From Nitrospirillum viridazoti CBAmc (GTDB taxonomy: Bacteria; Pseudomonadota; Alphaproteobacteria; Azospirillales; Azospirillaceae), in the NCBI RefSeq assembly GCF_000730165.1, contig NZ_CP022112.1:62001-126000 (forward strand): DNA of 64,000 nucleotides, in the 5' to 3' direction. Position numbers and translations under genes: made by a program. The notes under the pieces were generated by a model that was not told the DNA's origin, did not search any database, and saw only the letters and a list, made by a program, of their open reading frames with translations. Each line of letters starts with the position of its first letter. The first letter of the stretch is position 1. Positions 18,023 to 26,086 of the stretch are shown here, piece after piece.

Positions 18023-18412
18023 ATGAGTGCAGGCCATATGAATGCAGGCCGGGGCGAAGGGCGCCTGACAACCCACGTGCTGGACACCATGGCGGGCAGG
18101 CCGGGGGCCGGCATCACCGTCGTGCTGGATCGGCTGGGCGACGATGGCGCCCGCACCCGCGTGGCGGAGGCCCGCACCAACGCCGATGGCCGCTGCGACG
18201 GGCCCTTGCTGGCGGGTGCCGATTTGACCGTCGGCCGCTATGAGCTGACTTTCGCGGTCGGCGCCTATTTCCAGGCGCGCGGCGTGACCCTGACCGATCC
18301 GCCCTTCCTGGATGAGGTGCCCATCCGCTTCGCGATATCCGATGCCGGCCAGCACTATCACGTGCCCTTGCTGATCAGCCCCTACGCCTACTCGACATAC
18401 CGGGGCAGCTGA
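18023..18412 (+). CDS. uraH: 5-hydroxyisourate hydrolase
   Basis: The protein of about 129 residues is a transthyretin-related hydrolase: LTTHVLDTMAGRPG near the N-terminus, and the diagnostic C-terminal tetrapeptide YRGS, with HYHVPLLISPYAYSTYRGS at the end. It hydrolyses 5-hydroxyisourate to OHCU. The ATG at 18023 fits the family; the in-frame ATG at 18038 is an alternative, and neither has a strong ribosome binding site. It ends 1 nt before xdhA, heading the xanthine dehydrogenase operon. No signal peptide is seen, so it is cytoplasmic. Confidence 0.95.
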   Translation: MSAGHMNAGRGEGRLTTHVLDTMAGRPGAGITVVLDRLGDDGARTRVAEARTNADGRCDGPLLAGADLTVGRYELTFAVGAYFQARGVTLTDPPFLDEVPIRFAISDAGQHYHVPLLISPYAYSTYRGS

Positions 18413-18413
18413 G

Positions 18414-19919
18414 ATGGCCCACCGCACAACCATCCGCTTCCTGCTGGGCAATGAACCACGCACCCTGACCGAAGTGGATCCGACGCTGACGGTGTTGGAC
18501 TGGCTGCGTGGTACCGAGCGGCGCCTGGGCACTAAGGAGGGCTGCGCCGAGGGCGACTGCGGCGCCTGCACCGTGGTGGTGGGCCGCCTGGTCGACGGGG
18601 TGGTCAGGTATGAGGCCATCAACGCCTGCATCCGCTTCCTGGCCACCCTGGACGGCTGCCAACTGCTGACGGTGGAGCATCTGAAGCGGCCGGACGGTAG
18701 CCTGCACCCGGTGCAGCAGGCCATGGTGGACTGCCATGGCTCGCAATGTGGGTTCTGCACCCCCGGCTTCGTTATGTCGCTGTACGCCCTGAACCGGGCG
18801 GAGGACGCACCCCCTGTGCCGGATGAGCAGCGCATCGATGACGCCCTGGCCGGCAACCTGTGCCGCTGCACCGGCTACGCCCCCATTGTGGCGGCGGCCC
18901 AGCAACTGCGCGACCGGACGCCGGACCATATCGACGACGCCCTGCCCACCGTGACCCGGGCGCTGGCCGCCCTGGCCGACGACACGGTGGTGGAAACGGG
19001 CCGCGACGGCCGCCGCTTCCTGGCGCCGGCCACGGTGGACCAGCTGGCCGACCTGGTGCTGGCCAATCCCGATGCCACCATCGTTTCCGGCGCCACCGAC
19101 GTGGGCCTGTGGGTGACCAAGCACCAGAAGGTGCTGCCGACTGTGATCTACACCGGCCGGGTGGCCGGCCTGGCGCGCATAACGGACCGGGGCGACGCCC
19201 TGGAGCTGGGGGCCGGCGTCACCTTCACCGCCGCCAAGGCCGCGCTGGGCAGGCTGCACCCTGACCTGGACGAACTGCTGCGCCGGGTGGGGGCGGAGCA
19301 GGTGCGCAACGCCGGCACGATCGGCGGCAACATCGCCAACGGCTCCCCCATCGGCGACACGCCGCCCGCCCTGATCGCCTTGGGCGCCAGCCTGACCTTG
19401 CGCCGGGGGACGCAGCGGCGGACGCTGCCGCTGCAGGATTACTTCCTGGCCTATGGCAAACAGGACCGCCAGCCGGGTGAGTTCGTGGAAAGCGTGACCG
19501 TGCCCAAGCCGGGCAAGGGCGATCTGTTCGCCGCCTACAAGATCTCCAAGCGCTTCGACCAGGACATCTCCGCCCTATGCGCCTGCTTCCTGGTGACGGT
19601 GGGCGACGACGGCCGCGTCACCCGCGCCCGCCTGGCCTATGGCGGCATGGCGGGCACGCCCAAGCGGGCGGACGCGGCGGAGGCGACGCTATTGGGCCGC
19701 CCCTGGGACGCCGCCGCCGCGCGGGACGCCAAGGCGGCCCTGGCCCAGGATTTCACGCCGCTCAGCGACTGGCGCGCCAGCGCCGCCTACCGCCTTACGG
19801 TGGCCGGTAACCTGTTGCTGAAGTTCCAGGCGGAAAGCGCGCCCGGCGCCCCCGCGACCCGTGTCCTCGCCCAGCGATCACAGGGTTGCGACATCGCAAA
19901 GGCGGTGCCCCATGCCTGA
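18414..19919 (+). CDS. xdhA: Xanthine dehydrogenase small subunit (FeS/FAD)
   Basis: The 501-residue subunit carries two [2Fe-2S] clusters (CAEGDCGAC; then CGFCTPGF and NLCRCTGYAPI, residues 40-160). An FAD domain starts around residue 195, with GTIGGNIANGSPIGDTPP as the isoalloxazine site, followed by the CO-dehydrogenase-flavoprotein C-terminal domain. It passes electrons from the molybdenum site in XdhB to NAD+. It begins 1 nt after uraH and overlaps xdhB by 8 nt. Confidence 0.96.
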   Translation: MAHRTTIRFLLGNEPRTLTEVDPTLTVLDWLRGTERRLGTKEGCAEGDCGACTVVVGRLVDGVVRYEAINACIRFLATLDGCQLLTVEHLKRPDGSLHPVQQAMVDCHGSQCGFCTPGFVMSLYALNRAEDAPPVPDEQRIDDALAGNLCRCTGYAPIVAAAQQLRDRTPDHIDDALPTVTRALAALADDTVVETGRDGRRFLAPATVDQLADLVLANPDATIVSGATDVGLWVTKHQKVLPTVIYTGRVAGLARITDRGDALELGAGVTFTAAKAALGRLHPDLDELLRRVGAEQVRNAGTIGGNIANGSPIGDTPPALIALGASLTLRRGTQRRTLPLQDYFLAYGKQDRQPGEFVESVTVPKPGKGDLFAAYKISKRFDQDISALCACFLVTVGDDGRVTRARLAYGGMAGTPKRADAAEATLLGRPWDAAAARDAKAALAQDFTPLSDWRASAAYRLTVAGNLLLKFQAESAPGAPATRVLAQRSQGCDIAKAVPHA

Positions 19920-22257
19920 CAAGACCCCCATCGACATCCCGGCGGTCGCGCGCCGCATCGACGGCGCCGTGCACGACAGCCGTCGGCATGAAAGCGCGCA
20001 CAAGCATGTGAGCGGGGAGGCGCTGTACGTCGACGACATCGCCGAGCCCGCCGGCCTGCTGCATGTGCAGTTGGGCCTGGCCGCCCGCGCCCACGCCCGC
20101 ATCCTATCGGTGGACCTGTCGGCCGTGCGCCAGGCCCCGGGCGTGGTGGCGGTGTTCACCGCCGCCGACATCCCGGGCGACAACGACATCGGCGCCGGCC
20201 TGCGCCATGATGAGCCGCTGTTCGCCGAGGATGTGGTGCAGTATCACGGCCACCCCCTGTTCGCCGTGGCGGCGGAGACGCGCGACCAGGCCCGCCGCGC
20301 GGCGCAACTGGCCAAGGTGGAATACCAGGATCTGCCGGCGGTGCTGGACATCGCGGCGGCGCGCGATCCGGGCACGCTGGTCACCCCGCCCATGACCCTG
20401 CGCCTGGGCGATGCCGAGGCGGCGCTGAAGACGGCCCCCCGTACGCTGTCCGGCCGCATCAAGATCGGCGGGCAGGAGCATTTTTATCTGGAAAGCCAGA
20501 TCGCCATGGCCATCCCGGGGGAGGATGAGGACGTGCTGGTCCACGTCTCCACCCAGCACCCCAGCGAGGTGCAGCACATCGTCGCCCACGTCCTGGACAT
20601 TCCCGACGGGGCGGTGACGGTGGAGGTGCGGCGCATGGGCGGCGGCTTCGGCGGCAAGGAAACGCAGGCCAACCTGTTCGCCGCCTGTGTCGCCCTGGTT
20701 GCCAAGAAGACCGGCCGCGCCGCCAAGTTGCGCCCCGACCGTGACGACGACTTCCGCATCACCGGCAAGCGCCATGATTTCGAGGTGGACTATCAGGTCG
20801 GTTTTGATGACCAGGGCCGCATCCTGGCCACCGACATGCTGTTCGCCGCGCGCTGCGGCTTCGCGGCGGATTTGTCGGGCCCGGTGACGGACCGCGCCCT
20901 GTTCCATGCCGACAATTGCTATTTCTACGGCAATGCCCGCATGTCGTCGCTGCCGTTGAAGACCAACACGGTGTCCAACACCGCCTTCCGCGGTTTCGGC
21001 GGGCCCCAAGGCATGGTTGCGGCCGAGCGGATGGTGGAGGAGGTGGCCTTCGCCACCGGCCTGGACCCGCTGGACGTGCGGAAGGTGAACTTCTACGGCA
21101 CCACCGACCGTAACGTAACGCCCTATCACCAGACCATCGAGGACAACATCATCGGCCCCCTGGTCGATGAGCTGGAGGCGTGGTCGGACTATCGCGCGCG
21201 GCGTCAGGCCATCCGCGCCTTCAACGCCGCCAATCTCTATCTGAAGAAGGGCTTGGCCCTGACCCCGGTGAAGTTCGGCATCTCCTTCACCTTCACGCCC
21301 TATAACCAGGGCGGGGCGCTGATCCATATCTACACTGACGGCTCCATCCACCTGAACCATGGCGGGACGGAGATGGGGCAGGGCCTGAACACCAAGGTCG
21401 CCCAGGTGGTGGCCGATGAGTTCCAGGTGGACATCGGCCGCATCCGCATCACCGCCACCACCACGGGCAAGGTGCCCAACACCTCGGCCACCGCCGCCTC
21501 CTCCGGTGCCGACATCAACGGCAAGGCGGCGCAGAACGCCGCCCGTGTGCTGAAGGCCCGCCTGGTGGAATTCGCTGCCGGCCATTGGAACGTTTCCGAA
21601 GACGCCGTGGTTTTCACCGCCGACGGGGTGCGGGTGGGCGACCAGCTGCTGACCCTCAGGGAGGTGGCGAAGGCCGCGTACATGGGCCGCATTTCCTTGT
21701 CGGCCACCGGCTATTACAAGACGCCCAAGATCCACTGGGACCGGGCCAAGGGCCAGGGCCGCCCCTTCCTTTACTACGCCTATGGTGCGTCGGTGGCGGA
21801 GGTGACGGTGGACACATTGACGGGCGAGTATGTGGTGGACCGCGTGGACATCCTGCACGACTGCGGCGACAGCCTGAACCCGGCCCTGGACAAGGGCCAG
21901 GTCGAGGGCGGCTTCATCCAGGGCATGGGCTGGCTGACGACGGAGGAGCTGTGGTGGGATGCCCAGGGCCGCCTGCGCACCCACGCCCCCAGCACCTACA
22001 AGATCCCGGCCTGCGGCGATCGCCCGCGCCAGTTCAACGTCCGCTTGGTGCGGAACAGCCCGAATGTCGAGGACACCATCCACCGGTCCAAGGCGGTGGG
22101 CGAGCCGCCGCTGATGCTGGGCATCAGCGTGCTGCATGCCCTGTCCGACGCCGTGGCCAGCGTGGCGGACCATAAGGTCTGCCCGCAGTTGGACGCGCCG
22201 GCCACGCCGGAACGGGTGTTGGCGACCATCGAACGCCTGCGGGAGCGGACGGCATGA
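19912..22257 (+). CDS. xdhB: Xanthine dehydrogenase molybdopterin-binding subunit
   Basis: The 781-residue catalytic subunit oxidises hypoxanthine and xanthine to urate. Moco-binding segments are visible: GGGFGGKETQ, TAFRGFGGPQGM, GGTEMGQGLNTKVAQV, and the active-site glutamate in KAVGEPPLMLG near the C-terminus. The ATG at 19912 gives the usual N-terminus, overlapping the xdhA end by 8 nt. The enzyme needs a terminal sulfido ligand on Mo, which ties it to the downstream xdhC and cysteine desulfurase genes. Confidence 0.96.
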   Translation: MPDKTPIDIPAVARRIDGAVHDSRRHESAHKHVSGEALYVDDIAEPAGLLHVQLGLAARAHARILSVDLSAVRQAPGVVAVFTAADIPGDNDIGAGLRHDEPLFAEDVVQYHGHPLFAVAAETRDQARRAAQLAKVEYQDLPAVLDIAAARDPGTLVTPPMTLRLGDAEAALKTAPRTLSGRIKIGGQEHFYLESQIAMAIPGEDEDVLVHVSTQHPSEVQHIVAHVLDIPDGAVTVEVRRMGGGFGGKETQANLFAACVALVAKKTGRAAKLRPDRDDDFRITGKRHDFEVDYQVGFDDQGRILATDMLFAARCGFAADLSGPVTDRALFHADNCYFYGNARMSSLPLKTNTVSNTAFRGFGGPQGMVAAERMVEEVAFATGLDPLDVRKVNFYGTTDRNVTPYHQTIEDNIIGPLVDELEAWSDYRARRQAIRAFNAANLYLKKGLALTPVKFGISFTFTPYNQGGALIHIYTDGSIHLNHGGTEMGQGLNTKVAQVVADEFQVDIGRIRITATTTGKVPNTSATAASSGADINGKAAQNAARVLKARLVEFAAGHWNVSEDAVVFTADGVRVGDQLLTLREVAKAAYMGRISLSATGYYKTPKIHWDRAKGQGRPFLYYAYGASVAEVTVDTLTGEYVVDRVDILHDCGDSLNPALDKGQVEGGFIQGMGWLTTEELWWDAQGRLRTHAPSTYKIPACGDRPRQFNVRLVRNSPNVEDTIHRSKAVGEPPLMLGISVLHALSDAVASVADHKVCPQLDAPATPERVLATIERLRERTA

Positions 22258-23138
22258 CGGCGCCCAAGGTTCCGCTCTCCGCCCCCGGCCCGCAATCCGC
22301 CGGCCTGGCCGCCTGCCTGGCCCGGGGTGAGGCCGTGGTGTTGGTCACGGTGACGGAGGCGCGCGGCTCAACCCCGCGTGAGGTCGGCGCCTCCATGGCG
22401 GTGGGCGCCGACTGGCAGACAGGCACGGTGGGTGGCGGCCGGCTGGAACATCTGGGCCTGGAAACCGCCCGCCGCCTGCTGGTCGAAGGTGGCGAGCCGG
22501 TGCGCCTGGACGTGCCCCTGGGCCCGGCGGTGGGCCAATGCTGCGGTGGCCATGTCGTGCTGACGGTGGAGCGGGTGGACGAGGCGGTGCTGTACCGCCT
22601 GCGCGCGGCGGAGGCGACGGCCCTGGCCGGTCAACCCTGGCTGATGCTGTTCGGCGCCGGCCATGTCGGCAAGGCGGTTGCCCGCGCCATGGCACCCCTG
22701 CCGCTGCGCCTGGTGTGGGTGGACAGCCGCGCCTCGGAATTCCCGCCCGACCCGCCGGTGGATGCCGACATCCGCGTGGCGACGGAACTGCCCAGCCAGG
22801 TGGCCCTGGCCCCACCCGGCGCCGGCTACCTGATCATGACCCACAACCACGACCTGGACTTCGCCATCACGGCGGAGGCGGTGCAGCGCACCGATACGGC
22901 CTATGTCGGCCTCATCGGGTCGCACACCAAGCGCCAGCGCTTCTCCCGCTGGTACCAGGCGCAGGGGTATGATCCCAACCATTTGCGGCGCCTGATCTGC
23001 CCCATCGGCGCGGGCCTGTCGGGCGACAAGCGGCCGGAGGTCATCGCCGCCCTGACGGCGGCGGAGGTGCTGACGGCCCTGTTGCGCCGACCGCCGCAGA
23101 CCACGGTGATGATGGGCGACATTTACGGGGCCATCTAG
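22254..23138 (+). CDS. xdhC: XdhC, Moco chaperone for xanthine dehydrogenase
   Basis: The 294-residue protein has the XdhC N-terminal motif TVTEARGSTPREVGASMAVG, a cysteine pair in QCCGGHVVL that in this family is involved in cofactor handling, and a Rossmann-like C-terminal domain with LFGAGHVGKAVARAM. Established work in Rhodobacter capsulatus shows XdhC binds molybdenum cofactor, supports its sulfuration and inserts it into XdhB. The start codon overlaps the xdhB stop (ATGA). Confidence 0.95.
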   Translation: MTAPKVPLSAPGPQSAGLAACLARGEAVVLVTVTEARGSTPREVGASMAVGADWQTGTVGGGRLEHLGLETARRLLVEGGEPVRLDVPLGPAVGQCCGGHVVLTVERVDEAVLYRLRAAEATALAGQPWLMLFGAGHVGKAVARAMAPLPLRLVWVDSRASEFPPDPPVDADIRVATELPSQVALAPPGAGYLIMTHNHDLDFAITAEAVQRTDTAYVGLIGSHTKRQRFSRWYQAQGYDPNHLRRLICPIGAGLSGDKRPEVIAALTAAEVLTALLRRPPQTTVMMGDIYGAI

Positions 23139-23166
23139 TGGGGGCCACCTGGTGGAGGGCGATTCC

Positions 23167-24291
23167 ATGGCCGGCGCCGACACCGGCGTGATCTATCTGG
23201 ATCATCTGGCCAGCACGCCCCTGGACCCCGCCGTGCTGGCCGCCATGCTGCCCTGGTTCCAGCCGGATCGCGCCGGCAACGCCCAGACCGTTCATCACAA
23301 TCCCGGCCGCCAGGCGGCGCGGGCCGTCGCCCAGGCCGGCCGCGCCGTGGCGGCCCTGGTGGATGCGCCCGCGGATGCGACAGTCACCTTCACCCCCAGC
23401 GCCAGCGAGGCCAACCGCCTGGCGCTCCAGGGGCTGGTGCCGGCCGGCGCCCCGCTGCTGGTCTCGGCGGTCGAACATGACAGCGTGCTGCGCCAGCTGG
23501 ACGGCCTGCGCGCCGCCGGCCATGCCGTGACCCTGCTGCCGGTGGACGGCCAGGGCGTCATCCGCCTGGATGCGCTTGAGGCCGCCTTGAGCCGGGCCGG
23601 TCCCCGGCCCGTGCTGTCGCTCATGGCCGCCAACAATGAGGTCGGCAGCCTGCAGCCGCTGGCGGCCGTGGCCGACCTGTGCCGCCCCCATGGCGCCCTG
23701 TGGCACTGCGACGGGGTGCAGCGCGTGGCCACCGGACCGCTGGCGCTGGGCGGCAAGGATCGTCCCGGTCCCGACATGATCACCCTGTCGGCGCATAAGC
23801 TCTATGGGCCCCAGGGCGTGGGCGCGCTGGTGGCGCGGGCGGGGTTGGCGCCGGCGGCACCGTGGTCCTGGGGTACGCCGCCCACCGCCTTGATCATGGG
23901 CTTCGCCGAAGCGGCGCGGCTGGTCCTGCGGCGGCGCGGAGCGGATTGCGATCATCTGGTGGCGCTGACGGCGCGGCTGTGGGCGGGCCTGAGCGCCGCC
24001 GTTCCCGGCGTCACGCGCAACGGCCCGGCCGATGGCCTGCCCGGCTGCCTCAATGTCACGCTGCCGGGCGTGGACGCCGCCGACCTTCTGCTGGACCTGC
24101 CAGACCTCGCCTTGTCCACCGGTTCCGCCTGCCGCTCCGCCACCGGCCAGCCCTCGCATGTGCTGACGGCGATGGGCCTGGACGCGGCGGCGGCCTTCGG
24201 CAGCCTGCGTTTTGGCCTGGGACGGGGGACCACCGAGGCGGCGGTGGACTTGGCGGTGGCCCGTATCGCGGCGGTGCTGCGGACGCGCTAA
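23167..24291 (+). CDS. Cysteine desulfurase (NifS/IscS-like), XDH sulfuration
   Basis: The 374-residue PLP enzyme has IYLDHLASTPLDP at the N-terminus, the PLP lysine in LSAHKLYGPQGVGAL, and the catalytic cysteine loop STGSACRSATGQPSHVL. It releases sulfur from cysteine as a protein persulfide. It lies 28 nt after xdhC in the xdh operon. In R. capsulatus the desulfurase NifS4 sulfurates the Moco held by XdhC, so the same job is likely here. ATG 23167 (GGAGGG upstream) is preferred to GTG 23152. A general Fe-S role is less likely because no isc or suf genes are nearby. Confidence 0.88.
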   Translation: MAGADTGVIYLDHLASTPLDPAVLAAMLPWFQPDRAGNAQTVHHNPGRQAARAVAQAGRAVAALVDAPADATVTFTPSASEANRLALQGLVPAGAPLLVSAVEHDSVLRQLDGLRAAGHAVTLLPVDGQGVIRLDALEAALSRAGPRPVLSLMAANNEVGSLQPLAAVADLCRPHGALWHCDGVQRVATGPLALGGKDRPGPDMITLSAHKLYGPQGVGALVARAGLAPAAPWSWGTPPTALIMGFAEAARLVLRRRGADCDHLVALTARLWAGLSAAVPGVTRNGPADGLPGCLNVTLPGVDAADLLLDLPDLALSTGSACRSATGQPSHVLTAMGLDAAAAFGSLRFGLGRGTTEAAVDLAVARIAAVLRTR

Positions 24292-24322
24292 TATCCCGGA
24301 TGCGCAAACGGGGGAATGGCCC

Positions 24323-25300
24323 ATGCCTGAGCAAGACGCGGTGATCCTTTGGCTGACGCGCGCCGACCCGGCCATCCGCTGGCAAGTGATGCGTGACCTG
24401 CTGGACTTGCCGGAAGCGGATTGGGCGGCGGAACGCGCCAAGGTGGAAACGGAAGGCTGGGGTGCCCGCCTGCTGGCCTGCCAGGATGCGGACGGGAAAT
24501 GGGCCGGCGGCGCCTTCTTCCCCGCCGATTTCACCCCCGACGAATGGCATCGCAGCGGCCAGCCCTGGACGGCAACGGCCTTCGCGCTGGACCAACTGCG
24601 GGAATTCGGCCTGGACCCCACGACGGAGCGGGCCCGGCGCACCGTCGCCCTGGTCGGTGCCAACTCCCGCTGGGATGAGGGTGGCCAGCCTTACTGGCAG
24701 GGCGAGGTGGAGGAATGCATCAACGGCCGCACGGTGGCCAACGGCGCCTATTTTGGCGCTGACGTCGCCGCCCTGGTCGAACGCCTGGTGGATGATCGCC
24801 AGCCGGATGGCGGCTGGAATTGCGAGCGCGCCGCCGGTTCCGCTTGTTCCTCCTTCGCCAGCACCCTCAACGTGCTGGAAGGCCTGCTGGAGTATGAGCG
24901 CGCCACCGGCGGTACCGACCGCTCGCGGGACGCGCGGTGGACGGGGGAGGAATACCTGCTGTCCCGCCACCTGTTCCGCCGCCTGACGACGGGCGAACCG
25001 GCCGACCCGCAGTTCCTGGACCTGCTGCACCCCAACCGCTGGCGCTATGACATCCTGCGGGCGCTGGACTATTTCCGCGCCGCCGGCCAACTGACCGGGG
25101 CCCAGCCCGACCTCCGCCTGGCGGAGGCCGTCGCCCACCTGCGCTCCCGCCGCCAGGCGGACGGCACCTGGCCGCTGGACTGGGACCTGCGCGGGCGGGT
25201 GTGGTTCAAGGTCAACGACGGGCCGGGCAAGCCGTCGCCCTGGGTCACCCTGCGGGCGCTGCGGGTGCTGAGATGGTGGGACGGGACATTCCTAAAATGA
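24323..25300 (+). CDS. Squalene-cyclase/prenyltransferase-fold protein
   Basis: The 325-residue protein resembles half of an alpha/alpha-barrel terpene cyclase. It has QW-like repeats (QDADGKWAGG, QPDGGWNCE, RQADGTWPLDWDLRG) and repeated helix pairs. It is far shorter than squalene-hopene cyclase (over 600 residues), and no DXDD catalytic motif is visible, so classic cyclisation is unlikely. It lies 31 nt downstream of the desulfurase gene, possibly co-transcribed. Its function is unknown. Confidence 0.65.
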   Translation: MPEQDAVILWLTRADPAIRWQVMRDLLDLPEADWAAERAKVETEGWGARLLACQDADGKWAGGAFFPADFTPDEWHRSGQPWTATAFALDQLREFGLDPTTERARRTVALVGANSRWDEGGQPYWQGEVEECINGRTVANGAYFGADVAALVERLVDDRQPDGGWNCERAAGSACSSFASTLNVLEGLLEYERATGGTDRSRDARWTGEEYLLSRHLFRRLTTGEPADPQFLDLLHPNRWRYDILRALDYFRAAGQLTGAQPDLRLAEAVAHLRSRRQADGTWPLDWDLRGRVWFKVNDGPGKPSPWVTLRALRVLRWWDGTFLK

Positions 25301-25316
25301 ATCAGGGAAACGACTA

Positions 25317-25892
25317 ATGCATTACCAGCCTCGTCCGGATGGACTCGTCTCTGTAATTATAGACAGTAATGTCTGGAACCTGTTTTCCGATCTAAGGATA
25401 GACTTGGCAATCGAGTTACCTTCGGATCGTTTTAAACTGTTTATCCCGCGCGAGATCGAGATCGAACTCGCCGCAATTCCCGACCAAGCAGACAAAGTGG
25501 ACCTGAAAGACTATGTTCGTGCCCAGGTGGCCGCAGGACATGTCCAAACCCAGCGGGTCTTCGGTTTCAATCACGACAGGGATGACCCTGAACGTTACGG
25601 TGGATTCGGTGTCGCTACATGGCAGTCTGAAACGGAGCGGGAATTCTATAATCTGATTCGCGAGCGCTATTTGCTCGGTAAGAAAGCGACCAAGAGCAAA
25701 CTTTCTAAGAACGAGGGGGACGCAGCGCTAGGCGCGAGTTCCTTTTTCTCGATTGTGCTCACATGTGACCTCACGCCGGGGCCGCTCAGGGTAGCGCTTG
25801 AGAATGGTGGAAAGGTGCTCGATATGCGCCGTTTCCCGGAATTGGGTATAGCTCTCGCTGACTATGTCATGGTCTGCCACCACTCTCCGTGA
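25317..25892 (+). CDS. PIN-like domain protein, low GC
   Basis: The 191-residue protein opens with VSVIIDSNVWNLF, the first acidic strand of PIN-domain nucleases. It continues with an acidic helix (REIEIELAAI), and later NEGDAALGASSFFSIVLTCD supplies the internal Asp cluster, so a metal-dependent nuclease fold is likely. Its base composition is much lower in GC than its neighbours and it uses A/T-ending codons, which suggests recent acquisition. No cognate antitoxin precedes it: the upstream neighbour ends 16 nt earlier. It could be an orphan toxin-like nuclease. Confidence 0.55.
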   Translation: MHYQPRPDGLVSVIIDSNVWNLFSDLRIDLAIELPSDRFKLFIPREIEIELAAIPDQADKVDLKDYVRAQVAAGHVQTQRVFGFNHDRDDPERYGGFGVATWQSETEREFYNLIRERYLLGKKATKSKLSKNEGDAALGASSFFSIVLTCDLTPGPLRVALENGGKVLDMRRFPELGIALADYVMVCHHSP

Positions 25893-26086
25893 ACCAAGTG
25901 GTCGGCAGCATCGTTGTCAGCCGAACCTATGTGGTCTGTAATTATACAGAGATGGTTACCACTTAGACCGCCGCTTCCCGTCTTCGTACGATTTTTGAAG
26001 CTGTTGCCGATACGCGAACCCTGGCGCGGCGGCCCCCGTCCCCGTAGCGTTGTGCGGTTGCGAGACAAAAAGCGGGCGGCGGGGCC
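25893..26086 (+). promoter_or_regulatory. Upstream region of puuD with palindrome
   Basis: A 16-nt palindrome, TCTGTA-ATTA-TACAGA, sits at 25935-25950. An outer AAGTGGT/ACCACTT pair lies on either side (near 25896 and 25959). The first 12 nt of the palindrome also occur inside the preceding PIN-like gene at 25350-25361. It may be an operator for puuD-guaD or a remnant of the inserted low-GC segment. No sigma-54 consensus is present. Confidence 0.4.

Noticed and set aside
23152-23166. GTG start for the cysteine desulfurase
   Set aside because: ATG 23167 has a better placed GGAGGG ribosome binding site and a normal N-terminus.
26022-26033. TGGCGC-GGCGG near the puuD start resembling a sigma-54 -24 box
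   Set aside because: The -12 TTGC element is absent (CCCC instead) and the -24 box is not TGGCAC, so it is not called.
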